This document shows, one piece after another, positions 15,358 through 15,465 of a stretch of 15,465 bases of DNA; within the stretch, counting starts at the first letter, position 1; each line of letters starts with the position of its first letter. Position numbers and translations under genes: made by a program. Origin of the DNA: JAJTFW01 sp031421935 (lineage in GTDB: Bacteria; Bacteroidota; Bacteroidia; AKYH767-A; OLB10); assembly GCA_031421935.1 (NCBI GenBank), contig JANOPQ010000014.1:1-15465 (forward strand). Reading direction: 5' to 3'. The notes under the pieces are model-generated. The model saw only the letters and a program-made list of their open reading frames with translations. It made no database searches and was not told the DNA's origin.

Positions 15358-15465
15358 CTAAAAAAGTGTTAGTTGATTGTCCTTGTGCCATTGCTTATAT
15401 TCCTTTTCTATTCCCTGTTCCTTAACATATTTAGTTATTGTTCCTTCATCTCCGAACTTGCTTAC
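15358..15465 (-). CDS. tnpA: IS200/IS605 family Y1 transposase, C-terminal fragment (runs off the window)
   Basis: Only the last 35 residues are in the window; the gene is open at the right edge. The fragment contains KYVKEQ, where Tyr (codon 15427-15429) and the Gln four residues later fit the catalytic Y-x3-Q of Y1 HUH transposases. It ends KQWHKDNQLTLF, a tail common in IS200-type TnpA proteins. Such enzymes move the element as single-stranded DNA. The HUH histidine motif would lie outside the window, so whether the element is intact cannot be judged. The hairpin immediately downstream supports the call. Confidence 0.8.
   Translation of the reverse strand, partial: VSKFGDEGTITKYVKEQGIEKEYKQWHKDNQLTLF

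Overview
The window looks like a chromosome segment of a member of the Bacteroidota. The support is a type IX secretion (T9SS) C-terminal sorting domain, a DUF4296 lipoprotein next to a Bacteroidota-style dihydroorotase, SprB and PKD-like adhesin domains, a TAnnTTTG promoter-like box, and A-rich leaders without Shine-Dalgarno sequences. Every supported gene lies on the minus strand, so transcription runs from high to low coordinates. I place it no lower than phylum.

Layout from right to left, in the direction of transcription. (1) 15358-15465 is the C-terminal end of an IS200/IS605-type Y1 transposase, with its end hairpin. (2) About 425 bp of AT-rich DNA lead into a 1904-residue secreted protein (14932-9218). 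It has a signal peptide, a SprB-like repeat, sixteen tandem MopE-type Asp/Cys-rich repeats, five PKD-like domains and a T9SS tail, and is followed by a strong intrinsic terminator. (3) A fused two-ATPase peptide ABC transporter subunit (8573-6816) sits between two direct copies of a ~439 bp non-coding repeat whose central ~160 bp is about 97% identical. (4) recX (6357-5878). (5) A core-metabolism run: prfB with a programmed +1 frameshift, fumC, pyrC and a DUF4296 lipoprotein gene. (6) A secreted beta-propeller lactonase gene (1253-111) bracketed by two elements with identical 8-bp ends, which resembles an integron-type gene cassette.

How the genes relate: prfB, fumC, pyrC and the DUF4296 gene are co-oriented and closely spaced (gaps of 75 or fewer, 33 and 1 bp), but their products act separately, in translation termination, the TCA cycle, pyrimidine synthesis and the envelope. 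The giant adhesin and the ABC subunit are lone accessory genes whose partners (T9SS machinery, permeases and binding protein) are not here.

The points most worth a second look are the SD-driven prfB frameshift in a phylum that seldom uses SD pairing, the paired repeats with mutually exclusive hairpins around the ABC gene, the cassette-like bracketing of the lactonase gene, and the block-wise duplication history of the MopE array. I did not find a clearly new multi-gene system.
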